Source: Oscillospiraceae bacterium (GTDB lineage: Bacteria; Bacillota; Clostridia; Oscillospirales; Oscillospiraceae). From it: a stretch of DNA of 56,791 nucleotides. Shown piece after piece: positions 45,997 through 55,286 of this stretch. The notes under the pieces were generated by a model. It was not told where the DNA came from. It saw only the letters and a list, made by a program, of their open reading frames with translations, and did no database searches. How positions within the stretch are numbered: the first letter of the stretch is position 1; each line of letters begins with the position of its first letter. A program made the translations under genes and the position numbers. The stretch is taken from assembly GCA_016296565.1 (NCBI GenBank), contig JAEDJB010000002.1:1-56791 (forward strand). The letters are read 5' to 3'.

Positions 45997-47057
45997 GCTG
46001 CCTCCTGTTCTCCGGCGTACCGGTCCAGGGCCGTGACCTGGTCCAGACTGCGCAGAGCCCCGGCCATCTTCCGGCGCATGTCCGCCAGCCGGGCCTTGTC
46101 CCCCAGCAGGTCCAGAATCTGCCGGGCCTCCTGGCCTTTGTCCTCCAGCACCATTCCGAAGCCGTGGCGCTGAACGTAGGCGGCGTTCTGCTCCTCCTGC
46201 ATCAGGAAGGGGTGGAGCAGGCAGAGGGGGGTGCCAGAGTGAATGGCCTCGAAGGTGGTGATACCCCCGGCCTTGGTGAGAAGCAGATCCGCCCGGGCCA
46301 TGTAGCTGGCCACCTGGTCGGTAAAGCCGATCACCTGGAAGGTTGGGTAGGACGCGGCCAGGGACCGGCGCAGTTCCTCGTTTTTGCCGGTGATCACTGT
46401 CACATGCAGATCCGGCTCCCGGGCCAGGGCGGAGAGCAGCTCGTCCGCGTTGGGGATCAGTCCCAGGCCGCCCCCCATCACCAGCAGCTCCCGCTGGGAG
46501 GAAACCCGGCGCATGGGCCGGTGGAACTCCTGGCGAACGGGGATGCCGCTGACCACAATCCGGCTGCCCGGCACTCCCTGGCGGAGAAGCTGGAAGCGGG
46601 TGGATTCATCCCCCACAAAGTAGCAGTCCGTCCCCGGGGCGATCCACTCCCGGTGGGCCTGGATGTCGGTAATGTAGGTATACAGGGGGATGGTGCTGCC
46701 GGTGGCCCGCTTGTAGGCGGAGAGGTACTGGGAGCTGAGGGGCAGGGTAGAGATCAGCAGGTCGGTTCTGCTGTCCCGGAGCAGCCCGTCCAGCTTCTGA
46801 ATCATGGTTCCCTTCATGGGGGTGCAGCTGTACCGCCCCGCCATGCGGTTGAGGAAGTTATAAACCCCGGCGCAGTAGTTCACTGTGAAATCAAAGCAAC
46901 CGTAGACCAGCTTGTTCAGCTGGGGAAAGCAGTGCTCCACCACGTCGAGAATGGTGACGCAGGCAGTGGGGTCCTGCCGCAGGATCTCCTGGCGGACCGC
47001 CTGGGCGGCGGCGATGTGTCCCTGGCCGAAGTGGCCGGTAAAAATCAGAACGTTCAT
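45990..47057 (-). CDS. GT28 glycosyltransferase, UgtP/MGDG-synthase-like
   Basis: A 355-residue cytosolic glycosyltransferase. The N-terminal FTGHFGQGHIAAAQAV is the glycine-rich acceptor loop of the MGDG synthase family, and the C-terminal UDP-sugar region shows GGGLGLIPNADELL, ITGKNEEL, GFTDQVASYMARADLLLTKAGGITTFEAI. Homologues transfer glucose or galactose to diacylglycerol to make glycolipids used as LTA anchors. ATG 47057 follows GGGAGGG. First gene of a three-gene envelope operon; its product may be processed by the following membrane proteins. Confidence 0.85.
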   Translation of the reverse strand: MNVLIFTGHFGQGHIAAAQAVRQEILRQDPTACVTILDVVEHCFPQLNKLVYGCFDFTVNYCAGVYNFLNRMAGRYSCTPMKGTMIQKLDGLLRDSRTDLLISTLPLSSQYLSAYKRATGSTIPLYTYITDIQAHREWIAPGTDCYFVGDESTRFQLLRQGVPGSRIVVSGIPVRQEFHRPMRRVSSQRELLVMGGGLGLIPNADELLSALAREPDLHVTVITGKNEELRRSLAASYPTFQVIGFTDQVASYMARADLLLTKAGGITTFEAIHSGTPLCLLHPFLMQEEQNAAYVQRHGFGMVLEDKGQEARQILDLLGDKARLADMRRKMAGALRSLDQVTALDRYAGEQEAAC

Positions 47058-47099
47058 GGTGTTCCCTCCCTGAAATGCTTTGGTATCTCTTTCAGGTTC

Positions 47100-47108
47100 A
47101 GTATAGCA
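47100..47108 (-). promoter_or_regulatory. Extended -10 promoter of the glycosyltransferase operon
   Basis: On the minus strand TGCTATACT (plus 47100-47108) with a weak TTCCGA-type -35. It lies downstream of the truncated cotJC, separating this operon from the spore-coat genes. Confidence 0.55.
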
Positions 47109-47149
47109 AAGGAATCTTTTGTCGGAATTAAGGGAAAATGAAGGTTTTC

Positions 47150-47299
47150 TTAAGAGAATCCGTAGAAATCATTACGTCCGTTTTCTTGTACCCTCTTGCA
47201 CTCCGGACCGCCGTACTGGGTGATAATCTGGGCCGCCAGCTTGGGGTTGGTGTTCTTGATGCGGACGGGGTACTGTAACTTTTTCTGATAGGCGAACAT
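47150..47299 (-). pseudogene. cotJC: Truncated cotJC remnant
   Basis: A 49-codon reading frame starting three bases after the CotJA-CotJB gene, with GGAGGAGGG upstream. Residues 1-32, MFAYQKKLQYPVRIKNTNPK then LAAQIITQYGGP, match the start of CotJC, a roughly 190-residue manganese-catalase-like coat protein. After GGP the sequence turns to ECKRVQENGRNDFYGFS and stops, where CotJC continues with DGELAAS. The catalase domain is missing from this locus, so a deletion has removed most of the gene. The frame may still be translated as a short peptide. Confidence 0.75.
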
Positions 47300-47302
47300 A
47301 GG

Positions 47303-47773
47303 TTATCCCTCCTCCTCAGGATACTGCCAGGGCCAGGGACCCTCGCCCCAGGTGTAGGAGCTGCTCATGGCAGCGTCCGTCATGGTCAGGGGACCATGCT
47401 GCTCCACATAAGCAGCCCGGGCAGTCTTTTCCAGCTCCACATAGTTCTGGAAGAGAGCGAAGGCTTCGGCGTCATAGGGATGGGTGTCCAGATACAGCCC
47501 CAGCTCCAGGATCACAAAGTCCAGCGCCCGCAGCTGGTTCAGGTGGCTGTCGGCCAGCTGACTGGGATTTACCTTCAGATGGAAGGGCAGGTCCAGATCC
47601 GGGAAGAGGGTCCCGGCCTCCAGGGCCTTGGCCCGGTCATAGCGCTCCGGGTTGGGCCCCTGGCGCACCACAAAGGGGACGGCAAATGGGCCGCAGGGGG
47701 GAAGGGAACCCTGACCAGCCGGGCAGGTCCGCTGGGTCTCTTCCGTCTGGTTTCCGTTGGAATTGCAGAACAA
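47303..47773 (-). CDS. CotJA-CotJB fusion spore coat protein
   Basis: A 156-residue protein. About residues 30-65 carry the CotJA pattern (AVPFVVRQGPNPERYDRAKALEAGTLFPDLDLPF), and about 75-156 the CotJB pattern (LNQLRALDFVILELGLYLDTHPYDAEA, then HGPLT and EGPWPWQY near the end). In Bacillus these are two proteins of the cotJABC operon expressed in the mother cell. Here no stop separates them. TTG 47773 is chosen because GAAGGAGG sits seven bases upstream; an ATG at 47794 overlaps that ribosome site. It is followed by the cotJC remnant. Confidence 0.8.
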   Translation of the reverse strand: MFCNSNGNQTEETQRTCPAGQGSLPPCGPFAVPFVVRQGPNPERYDRAKALEAGTLFPDLDLPFHLKVNPSQLADSHLNQLRALDFVILELGLYLDTHPYDAEAFALFQNYVELEKTARAAYVEQHGPLTMTDAAMSSSYTWGEGPWPWQYPEEEG

Positions 47774-47798
47774 AGGAATTACCTCCTTCAACATAAAC

Positions 47799-47824
47799 AA
47801 CGCGGAAACGAGGATATCCGCGTT
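47799..47824. repeat. 8-bp perfect inverted repeat upstream of the cotJ gene
   Basis: AACGCGGA (47799-47806) and TCCGCGTT (47817-47824) with a 10-base loop. It sits just before the cotJA-cotJB ribosome site on the minus strand and between divergent genes. Confidence 0.7.
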
Positions 47825-47865
47825 CATTCCAGCTTATGCGTCAAAGGTCCCATTGGGAACCGGGA

Positions 47866-47894
47866 TTGCGCCGCCGCCCCTTCTTTGTTATAAT
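47866..47894 (+). promoter_or_regulatory. Promoter of cwlD-radA
   Basis: TTGCGC (47866-47871), 17-base spacer, perfect TATAAT (47889-47894). Confidence 0.7.
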
Positions 47895-47945
47895 CTGAAT
47901 ACGAAAACCCTCCCGGTGCATAAGGTGGCAGGGGAGGGATGTCAG

Positions 47946-48674
47946 TTGAAACGATATGTAATCCGCCGGGTCCGGCTGGGCTCCATCCTGCTGGCGGCCC
48001 TGGCGATGGTGCTGGCGGTGCAGATGTTCTGGGCGGAAGAGACCGCGCCGGTCTTTGCCCGGCTGCCCCGGCAGACCCTGGTGATTGACCCGGGGCACGG
48101 GGGAGAGGACGGAGGGGCTGTCTCCGTCTCCGGCCAGAAGGAGAGCCAGGTAAACCTGGCCATCGCTTTGCAGCTGGACCAGCTCATGGGATTTTACGGG
48201 GTGCAGACGGTGCTGACCCGGTCGGAGGATATCTCCATTCACGATTCCAGCGCCTCCACCCTGCGAGAGAAAAAGGTCTCGGATATCCACAACCGGGTGA
48301 ACCTGGTAAACGCCCTGGAAAACGCCACCCTCATCAGCATCCACCAGAATTCCTATCCCGGCACCGGCTGCCAGGGAACCCAGGTGTTTTACGGGGATGA
48401 GACCCTCTCTCTGCCTCTGGCCAGGAAGATTCAAGAGACTGTCCGGGCCTGCCTGGACCCGGACAACGCCAGGACCCCTCAGCACATCCCCTCGTCGGTC
48501 TACCTGATGAACCACATCTCCTGCCGGGCGGTGCTGGTGGAGTGCGGCTTTTTGTCCAACCCGGAGGAGGATCTGCTGCTCCAGGAGAAGGCGTACCAGA
48601 TGAAGCTGGCCATGGTCCTGGCGGCCAGCTACATTCAGTGCGGAGATACACAGGAGGGAGAAGGCCTCATATGA
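47946..48674 (+). CDS. cwlD: N-acetylmuramoyl-L-alanine amidase CwlD
   Basis: A 242-residue Amidase_3 enzyme. An N-terminal hydrophobic segment (LGSILLAALAMVLAVQMFW) precedes the catalytic domain: VIDPGHGGEDGGA with zinc ligands His51 and Glu54, SIHQNSYPGTGCQGTQVFY with the third His, and the Glu in VLVECGFLSNPEED. The length fits CwlD, which helps make muramic-delta-lactam in the spore cortex, and the neighbouring cotJ genes fit. TTG 47946 follows GGGGAGG by eight bases; no ATG in frame gives a normal start. It overlaps radA by 4 bp. Confidence 0.87.
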   Translation: MKRYVIRRVRLGSILLAALAMVLAVQMFWAEETAPVFARLPRQTLVIDPGHGGEDGGAVSVSGQKESQVNLAIALQLDQLMGFYGVQTVLTRSEDISIHDSSASTLREKKVSDIHNRVNLVNALENATLISIHQNSYPGTGCQGTQVFYGDETLSLPLARKIQETVRACLDPDNARTPQHIPSSVYLMNHISCRAVLVECGFLSNPEEDLLLQEKAYQMKLAMVLAASYIQCGDTQEGEGLI

Positions 48675-50041
48675 AAGCGAAAACCATTTTTTACTGTACA
48701 CAGTGCGGCAACGAGACCCCCAAGTGGCAGGGGCAGTGCTCAGCCTGCGGCGCCTGGAACACCATCACGGAGCAGCCTGCCCCGGCCAGGGGCGGGCGGA
48801 GCAGCCCGGTCCGGCCCGCCCCGGTGGGCGGCCTGGCCAGAAAGCCCAAGCTGGTCTCCACTCTGACGTTAGACCAGGAAATCCGGTTTGCCACCGGCCT
48901 GGATGAGCTGGACCGGGTGCTGGGAGGCGGCGCGGTGCAGGGCTCCCTGGTTCTCATCGGCGGCGCGCCGGGCATCGGCAAGTCCACCCTGATGCTCCAG
49001 ATCTGCCGCCAGATGTGCCAGGCCGCCAAGGTCCTCTATGTATCCGGGGAGGAGTCGGAGCGGCAGCTGAAGCTCCGGGCGGACCGGCTGGGGGTGTGGA
49101 ACCTGGACCTGTACCTCTTTGCGGAGAACAACCTGGAAACCGTCATTGCCGCCGTGGAGGAAACCGCCCCGGACGTGCTCATTGTGGACTCCATCCAGAC
49201 CATGTACCACGGGGACCAGACCGGTTCCCCGGGCAGTATCTCCCAGGTCAAGGAGTGCACCATGACCCTGATGCAGCTGGCCAAAAGCCGGGGGACCACC
49301 ATTTTTGTGGTGGGCCATGTGAACAAGGAGGGGAACCTGGCCGGCCCCAAGGTTCTGGAGCACATGGTGGACTGCGTTCTCTACTTTGAAGGGGACCGTC
49401 ACATGTCCCACCGGATTCTCCGGGCGGCCAAAAACCGCTATGGGGCCACCAATGAGATCGGCGTGTTCGAGATGGCGGAAAGCGGTCTGCTGGAGGTGCC
49501 CAACCCCTCCCAGATGCTTCTGGAGGGCCGGCTCACCGACGAGCCGGGGACCTGCGTTGCCTGCGTCATGGAGGGGGCCCGGCCGGTACTGGCGGAGGTC
49601 CAGGCCCTGCTGACCCCCACCTCCTTCGGCAACCCCCGCCGGAGCAGCAACGGCTTTGACTACAACCGGGCCATGCTCCTGATGGCGGTGCTGGAAAAGC
49701 GGGGCGGCCTGGCGGTGAACACCTGCGACGCCTACCTAAACGTCATCGGCGGCCTGTACCTGGACGAGCCGGGGGCGGACCTGGCAGCGGTGCTGGCTCT
49801 GGCCTCCAGCTTCCGGGACAAGCCTGTGCCCGCGGACCTGGCGGCCATCGGGGAGGTGGGCCTCACCGGAGAGCTACGGTCGGTGTCCGCCCTGAACCAG
49901 CGTTTGTCCGAGGTTCACCGTCTGGGCTTTACCAAGTGTCTGGTGCCTCAGAACCGGGGCCGGGAGCACACCACGCCCCCGGCCGGGTTACAGCTCATCC
50001 CGGTGAAGAACATCCGGGAAGCCCTGGCGGTGCTCCTGTGA
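48671..50041 (+). CDS. radA: DNA repair protein RadA
   Basis: A 456-residue RecA-like helicase for recombination intermediates. A C4 zinc finger (Cys9, Cys12, Cys23, Cys26: FYCTQCGNETPKWQGQCSAC), Walker A IGGAPGIGKSTL, Walker B VLIVDSIQTM, the family-specific KNRYG (KNRYGATNEIG), and the C-terminal Lon-protease-like domain (LNVIGGLYLDEPGADLA, AAIGEVGLTGELR) are present. ATG 48671 overlaps the cwlD stop as ATGA. Confidence 0.96.
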   Translation: MKAKTIFYCTQCGNETPKWQGQCSACGAWNTITEQPAPARGGRSSPVRPAPVGGLARKPKLVSTLTLDQEIRFATGLDELDRVLGGGAVQGSLVLIGGAPGIGKSTLMLQICRQMCQAAKVLYVSGEESERQLKLRADRLGVWNLDLYLFAENNLETVIAAVEETAPDVLIVDSIQTMYHGDQTGSPGSISQVKECTMTLMQLAKSRGTTIFVVGHVNKEGNLAGPKVLEHMVDCVLYFEGDRHMSHRILRAAKNRYGATNEIGVFEMAESGLLEVPNPSQMLLEGRLTDEPGTCVACVMEGARPVLAEVQALLTPTSFGNPRRSSNGFDYNRAMLLMAVLEKRGGLAVNTCDAYLNVIGGLYLDEPGADLAAVLALASSFRDKPVPADLAAIGEVGLTGELRSVSALNQRLSEVHRLGFTKCLVPQNRGREHTTPPAGLQLIPVKNIREALAVLL

Positions 50042-50170
50042 GGCAGGACGGGGCAGATAATGGACGCAGTCCCGCAGCTGGGCGGGGTCGCCGCCGGAAG
50101 CAGCCCGGGACAGGGTGCAGCGGCCGTCCTGCTGATAGATGCACGGGTCTGTGCAGGGGATCAGACTCAA
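49988..50170 (-). CDS. Small four-cysteine protein antisense to the radA end
   Basis: A 60-residue frame with Cys6, Cys10, Cys18 and Cys35 (IPCTDPCIYQQDGRC, then LRDCVHYLPRP), a spacing suited to a metal site. It begins with TTG 50170 behind an AGGTG-like ribosome site and overlaps the last 54 bases of radA on the other strand. I think similar short proteins are found in Clostridia but cannot name a family. The start codon and the existence of the gene are moderately supported only. Confidence 0.45.
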   Translation of the reverse strand: MSLIPCTDPCIYQQDGRCTLSRAASGGDPAQLRDCVHYLPRPASQEHRQGFPDVLHRDEL

Positions 50171-50253
50171 GGGGGATCACCTTCTTCCGGGTTGGTGAAC
50201 CTAGTATTCGCCGCCGGAGGGAAATCTACCATAGAAAATCCTGACAGAACAGA

Positions 50254-50293
50254 AAAACGCCCGGCACACAGGTTTGTGTACCGGGCGTTTTGT
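50254..50293. terminator. Bidirectional terminator between radA and the CorC-like gene
   Basis: 11-bp outer stem (50254-50264 with 50281-50291) extended by an ACACA/TGTGT inner stem, with TTTTG on the right and AAAAA on the left. Confidence 0.9.
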
Positions 50294-50313
50294 TCCTGGC
50301 AATATGGAATGAT

Positions 50314-51570
50314 TTATTTGTCCTCTTCCGCCTGGGGAATCAGGGCCACCCGGATCTCCAGAATCCGGCGGTGGTCCAGCCGGGTAACTGTCACGTCCAG
50401 GTTTTCGTAGACAAAGCGGTCGCCCTCCACAGGCAGGCGGCCCAGCTGATCCAGAACCCAGCCGCTGATGGAGGCTGAGTCAATATCTGTGGCCCGGATG
50501 GAGAAGCGGTCGAACAGATCGTCCAGGTTGGCCGTGCAGGCGATGAGATAGCTGCCGTCCTCCTGCTTTTTAAACTCCTCGATCACTTCGTCGTGCTCGT
50601 CCCAGATTTCGCCCACCAGTTCCTCCAGGATGTCCTCCAGGGTGACGATGCCCATGGTGCCGCCGTAGTCGTCCACCACCACGGCCATGTGGGACTTGCT
50701 CCGCTGGAGGGACCGCAGCAGATCGGAGATCTGGGCGGAGCCTGTGGTGTAGAACACCTTGCTGATGAGGCTGGAAACATCGGTGTGGTTGTGGTACCGG
50801 GCGGAGAAAAAGTCCTTCTCGTGGACCAGACCGATGATGTTGTCAATGGATGTGTGATAGACAGGGATGCGGGAGTAGCCGCTCTCAGCAAAGAGAACCG
50901 CCAGCTCCTCTATGGTGATGGTGTCCGGGGCGGCGACAATGTCCACCCGGGGAGTGAGGATCTCCTCCACCTCCATGTCGTTAAACTCGATGGCAGCGCG
51001 GATGAGCTCGCTCTCGTGGTGCTCCAGGCCGCCCTCGCTCTCCGCTTCCTCCACCATGGTGATGAGCTCTTCCTCGGTTATGCCCTCGTCCTGGGAGGGG
51101 TGGAAGATCTTCACTGCCAGCTTGTTGAACAGGCCGAAGAAGAGGTACAGAGGCGTCAGCACCGTCAGAACCACCCGCATGGCAGGCATGGCCCGCATGC
51201 AGAACTTTTCCGGCTGGTCCTTTGCCATGGTTTTGGGCGTGATCTCACCAAAAATCAGCACCACAACAGTCAGGACGATGGTGGAGATGGCCGGACCGTA
51301 GGCAGGGTAGAGCTTGGTGAACAGCACGGTGCTCAGGGAAGCGGCGGTGAGGTTTACGATGTTGTTGGCAATCAGAATGCAGGAGAGCAATTTTTCGTAC
51401 TGGTCCAGAAGCGCCAAAGTTTTTTGTGCCCGGAGGTTCCCATCCTCTGCCTTGCTTTTCAGGCGGACCTTGTTGGCAGAAGAGAAGGCGGTTTCCGTGG
51501 AGGAACACCAGGCGGAGAGCGCAACCAGAATGATCAGAATCAGGATAATTGCTATACAGGTACTGTCCAT
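50314..51570 (-). CDS. HlyC/CorC (CNNM-type) transporter-like protein with CBS domains
   Basis: A 418-residue protein. Residues 1-about 170 are the CNNM/DUF21 membrane domain with three to four helices (SAWCSSTETAFSSANKVRLK and the ILIFGEITPKTMAKD motif). Two CBS domains follow (about 195-320; MEVEEILTPRVDIVA and VVVDDYGGTMGIVTLEDILEELVGEI), and the C-terminal CorC_HlyC domain binds at 340-418. Such proteins are linked to magnesium/cobalt export or resistance. ATG 51570. Confidence 0.92.
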   Translation of the reverse strand: MDSTCIAIILILIILVALSAWCSSTETAFSSANKVRLKSKAEDGNLRAQKTLALLDQYEKLLSCILIANNIVNLTAASLSTVLFTKLYPAYGPAISTIVLTVVVLIFGEITPKTMAKDQPEKFCMRAMPAMRVVLTVLTPLYLFFGLFNKLAVKIFHPSQDEGITEEELITMVEEAESEGGLEHHESELIRAAIEFNDMEVEEILTPRVDIVAAPDTITIEELAVLFAESGYSRIPVYHTSIDNIIGLVHEKDFFSARYHNHTDVSSLISKVFYTTGSAQISDLLRSLQRSKSHMAVVVDDYGGTMGIVTLEDILEELVGEIWDEHDEVIEEFKKQEDGSYLIACTANLDDLFDRFSIRATDIDSASISGWVLDQLGRLPVEGDRFVYENLDVTVTRLDHRRILEIRVALIPQAEEDK

Positions 51571-51642
51571 AAGGGACGCATCATCTCAGCTTTCTAAAAA
51601 TATTCTCATGTTTGGAACGATTGGGAAAGCCCCAATTAAAAT

Positions 51643-51671
51643 AAAATACGCCACATCCTAGCATCTGTTCA
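51643..51671 (-). promoter_or_regulatory. Possible promoter of the CorC-like gene
   Basis: Minus-strand TGAACA (plus 51666-51671) and TATTTT (51643-51648) with a 17-base spacer. The leader also holds a small ATTGGG/CCCAAT hairpin. Confidence 0.4.
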
Positions 51672-51759
51672 TAGCATACCACAGGGAGAGAGGGATTGCA
51701 AGGAAAGAATCTGAAACAGTTTTCCAGCAAACGGAAACAGACCGGGAAACAGAAAAGGT

Positions 51760-51788
51760 TTGCCAAACGGAAGAAAAGCAGGTATACT
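51760..51788 (+). promoter_or_regulatory. Promoter of the RlmL-like methyltransferase
   Basis: TTGCCA (51760-51765), 17-base spacer, TATACT (51783-51788). Confidence 0.75.
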
Positions 51789-51848
51789 GCAAATACTGTT
51801 TATACATAGACCTCGGATAACGCATAATACATAAAAAGGAGAAAGCTC

Positions 51849-52985
51849 ATGGGAAAGCTGACCTTTGCCATTCCCACCCTGCTGGGTGTTGAGGGCCTGA
51901 CGGCCGACGAGCTGCGGCGCATGAAAATGGAAAACGTCCGGGCGGAAAACGGACGGGTGTTCTGCGAGGGGGAGCCCAGGGACATCCCCCGGCTGAATCT
52001 CCGCCTGCGCACCGGGGAGCGGGTGCTGATCCTCCTGGGCTCTTTCCCCGCGACGACCTTTGAAGAACTGTTTGAAGGCACCCGGAAGCTACCCTGGGAG
52101 CGGTTTATCCCCGACGGCGGGGCCTTTCCGGTGAAGGGATTCAGCCTGAACTCCGCCCTGCACAGCGTGCCTGCCTGCCAGTCCATTGTGAAAAAGGCGG
52201 TGGCCACCCGCCTGGGTAAGGTCTACCACCGCCAGACCCTGCCGGAGACCGGCGCCCTCTACCAGATCCAGTTTTCCATCATGAAGGACGTGGCCTCCCT
52301 GATGCTGGACACCTCCGGCCCCGGCCTGTACAAGCGGGGTTACCGGGCGGTGGGAGTGACGGCTCCCCTCCGGGAGACTCTGGCCGCCGCCCTGGTGCTC
52401 CTCTCCGGCTACCGGGGGAAGGACCCCTTCTGCGATCCCTTCTGCGGGTCTGGCACCATCGCCATTGAGGCGGCCCTCATCGCCAAAAACCGGGCGCCGG
52501 GTCTGAACAGGACCTTTTCCGCCCAGAAGTGGGCCTGGCTGGCCTCGGATGCCTGGGTGGAGGCAGCAGGGGAGGCCATGGACCTGGAATACGACGGAAC
52601 CTACGATATCTGGGGCGGCGACATTGACCCGGTAGCCATCCAGGTTGCCCAGGGCAACGCGGTGAAAGCCGACGTGGAGGACCTGGTCCGGTTCCAGGTG
52701 GCCGACGCCCGAAGCTTTTCCCGGCAGGAGCCCTACGGCCGGGTGGTCTGCAACCCGCCCTACGGGGAGCGGCTCCTGGAAAAGCAGGAGGCTGAGGTCC
52801 TGTACCGGGATTTTGGCAGGGCTGCCTTTGGACTGCCAACCGGCTGGAAGCTCCACATCCTCTCCTCCCACACAGAGTTTGAGCGCACCTTCGGCAAACC
52901 GGCGGATAAAAAACGGAAATTATATAATGGTATGATTAAGTGCGATTTGTTCCAGTATGGCGGAAAAAAGGGCAAACGCTCCTAA
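51849..52985 (+). CDS. THUMP-domain class I rRNA (guanine-N2) methyltransferase, RlmL/YpsC-like
   Basis: A 378-residue methyltransferase. Residues 1-about 155 form the ferredoxin-like and THUMP RNA-binding part. The UPF0020 catalytic part has PLRETLAAALVLLSGY, the SAM loop FCDPFCGSGTIAIEAALIA, GGDIDPVAIQVAQGN and the target-base motif VVCNPPYGERL. B. subtilis YpsC and the N-terminal half of E. coli RlmL, which methylates G2445 of 23S rRNA, are the nearest characterised types. The E. coli fusion partner RlmK is absent. ATG 51849 follows AAAGGAGAAA. Confidence 0.9.
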   Translation: MGKLTFAIPTLLGVEGLTADELRRMKMENVRAENGRVFCEGEPRDIPRLNLRLRTGERVLILLGSFPATTFEELFEGTRKLPWERFIPDGGAFPVKGFSLNSALHSVPACQSIVKKAVATRLGKVYHRQTLPETGALYQIQFSIMKDVASLMLDTSGPGLYKRGYRAVGVTAPLRETLAAALVLLSGYRGKDPFCDPFCGSGTIAIEAALIAKNRAPGLNRTFSAQKWAWLASDAWVEAAGEAMDLEYDGTYDIWGGDIDPVAIQVAQGNAVKADVEDLVRFQVADARSFSRQEPYGRVVCNPPYGERLLEKQEAEVLYRDFGRAAFGLPTGWKLHILSSHTEFERTFGKPADKKRKLYNGMIKCDLFQYGGKKGKRS

Positions 52986-53063
52986 AGACCGTCTGCCAAG
53001 GGCCCGTCTGAAAAGTGCACAAAAAAGAATTGGAATTTTCGTTACTTTTCGGAAATTTTAATG

Positions 53064-53092
53064 TTGCAGAATTGAGCTTGGCAGGGTATTAT
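53064..53092 (+). promoter_or_regulatory. groESL promoter
   Basis: TTGCAG (53064-53069), 17-base spacer, TATTAT (53087-53092); a TATAAT at 53090-53095 overlaps it. The CIRCE element lies just downstream. Confidence 0.65.
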
Positions 53093-53102
53093 AATACTTG
53101 CC

Positions 53103-53129
53103 TTAGCACTCAAGCAAAAAGAGTGCTAA
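53103..53129 (+). promoter_or_regulatory. CIRCE operator (HrcA site)
   Basis: Perfect consensus: TTAGCACTC (53103-53111), nine bases, GAGTGCTAA (53121-53129). HrcA should repress groESL until heat stress. Confidence 0.97.
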
Positions 53130-53174
53130 CCCCGATAAAGTAAACTATTTAGCATATATAAGGAGGAACCCCAA

Positions 53175-53462
53175 ATGACACTGAAACCTCTGGCTGACCG
53201 CGTTGTGATTAAGCGCCTGGAAGCAGAAGAAACCACCAAGGGGGGCATCATCCTGACCGCAGCGGCCAAGGAACAGCCCGACATGTCCGTTGTTGTGGCC
53301 GTTGGCCCCGGCGGCGTGATTGATGGCAAGGAAGTGAAGATGATCCTGAAGCCCGGTGACAAGGTGATCACCAGCAAGTACATGGGCACGGACGTGAAGA
53401 TCGACGGCGAGCAGCTGACCATCGTCAAGCAGAGCGATATCGTCGCAATCGTGGAAGACTAA
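53175..53462 (+). CDS. groES: Co-chaperonin GroES
   Basis: A 95-residue GroES, the heptameric lid of GroEL. Family motifs: LKPLADRVVIKRLEAEETTKGGIILT (mobile loop around 20-30), VVAVGPG and the C-terminal IVKQSDIVAIVED. ATG 53175 follows AGGAGG. First gene of the CIRCE-controlled operon, 31 bases before groEL. Confidence 0.97.
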   Translation: MTLKPLADRVVIKRLEAEETTKGGIILTAAAKEQPDMSVVVAVGPGGVIDGKEVKMILKPGDKVITSKYMGTDVKIDGEQLTIVKQSDIVAIVED

Positions 53463-53493
53463 CTGACCTTATTTCGGAAGGAGATCATAAATT

Positions 53494-55131
<1,638 letters not shown>

Positions 55132-55169
55132 TAATCCGGACCCTTTTCCCAAAGGATCTGAAACAAATG

Positions 55170-55199
55170 GCGCGCCGAGTTTTTTCGGCGCGTCCTTTG
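55170..55199 (+). terminator. Terminator after groEL
   Basis: Stem GCGCGCCGA (55170-55178) with TCGGCGCGT (55185-55193), one imperfect outer pair, then CCTTTGT. The T run is short. Confidence 0.65.
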
Positions 55200-55220
55200 T
55201 CATACACCAGGAAAAGTGGT

Positions 55221-55248
55221 TTCAAAACCCATTCGGATGTGATATAAT
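55221..55248 (+). promoter_or_regulatory. Promoter of the amidotransferase gene
   Basis: TTCAAA (55221-55226), 16-base spacer, extended -10 TGATATAAT (55240-55248). Confidence 0.65.
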
Positions 55249-55286
55249 AGATTGTTAGACGAGAAAAAATCCGAGGAGGTATGCCC

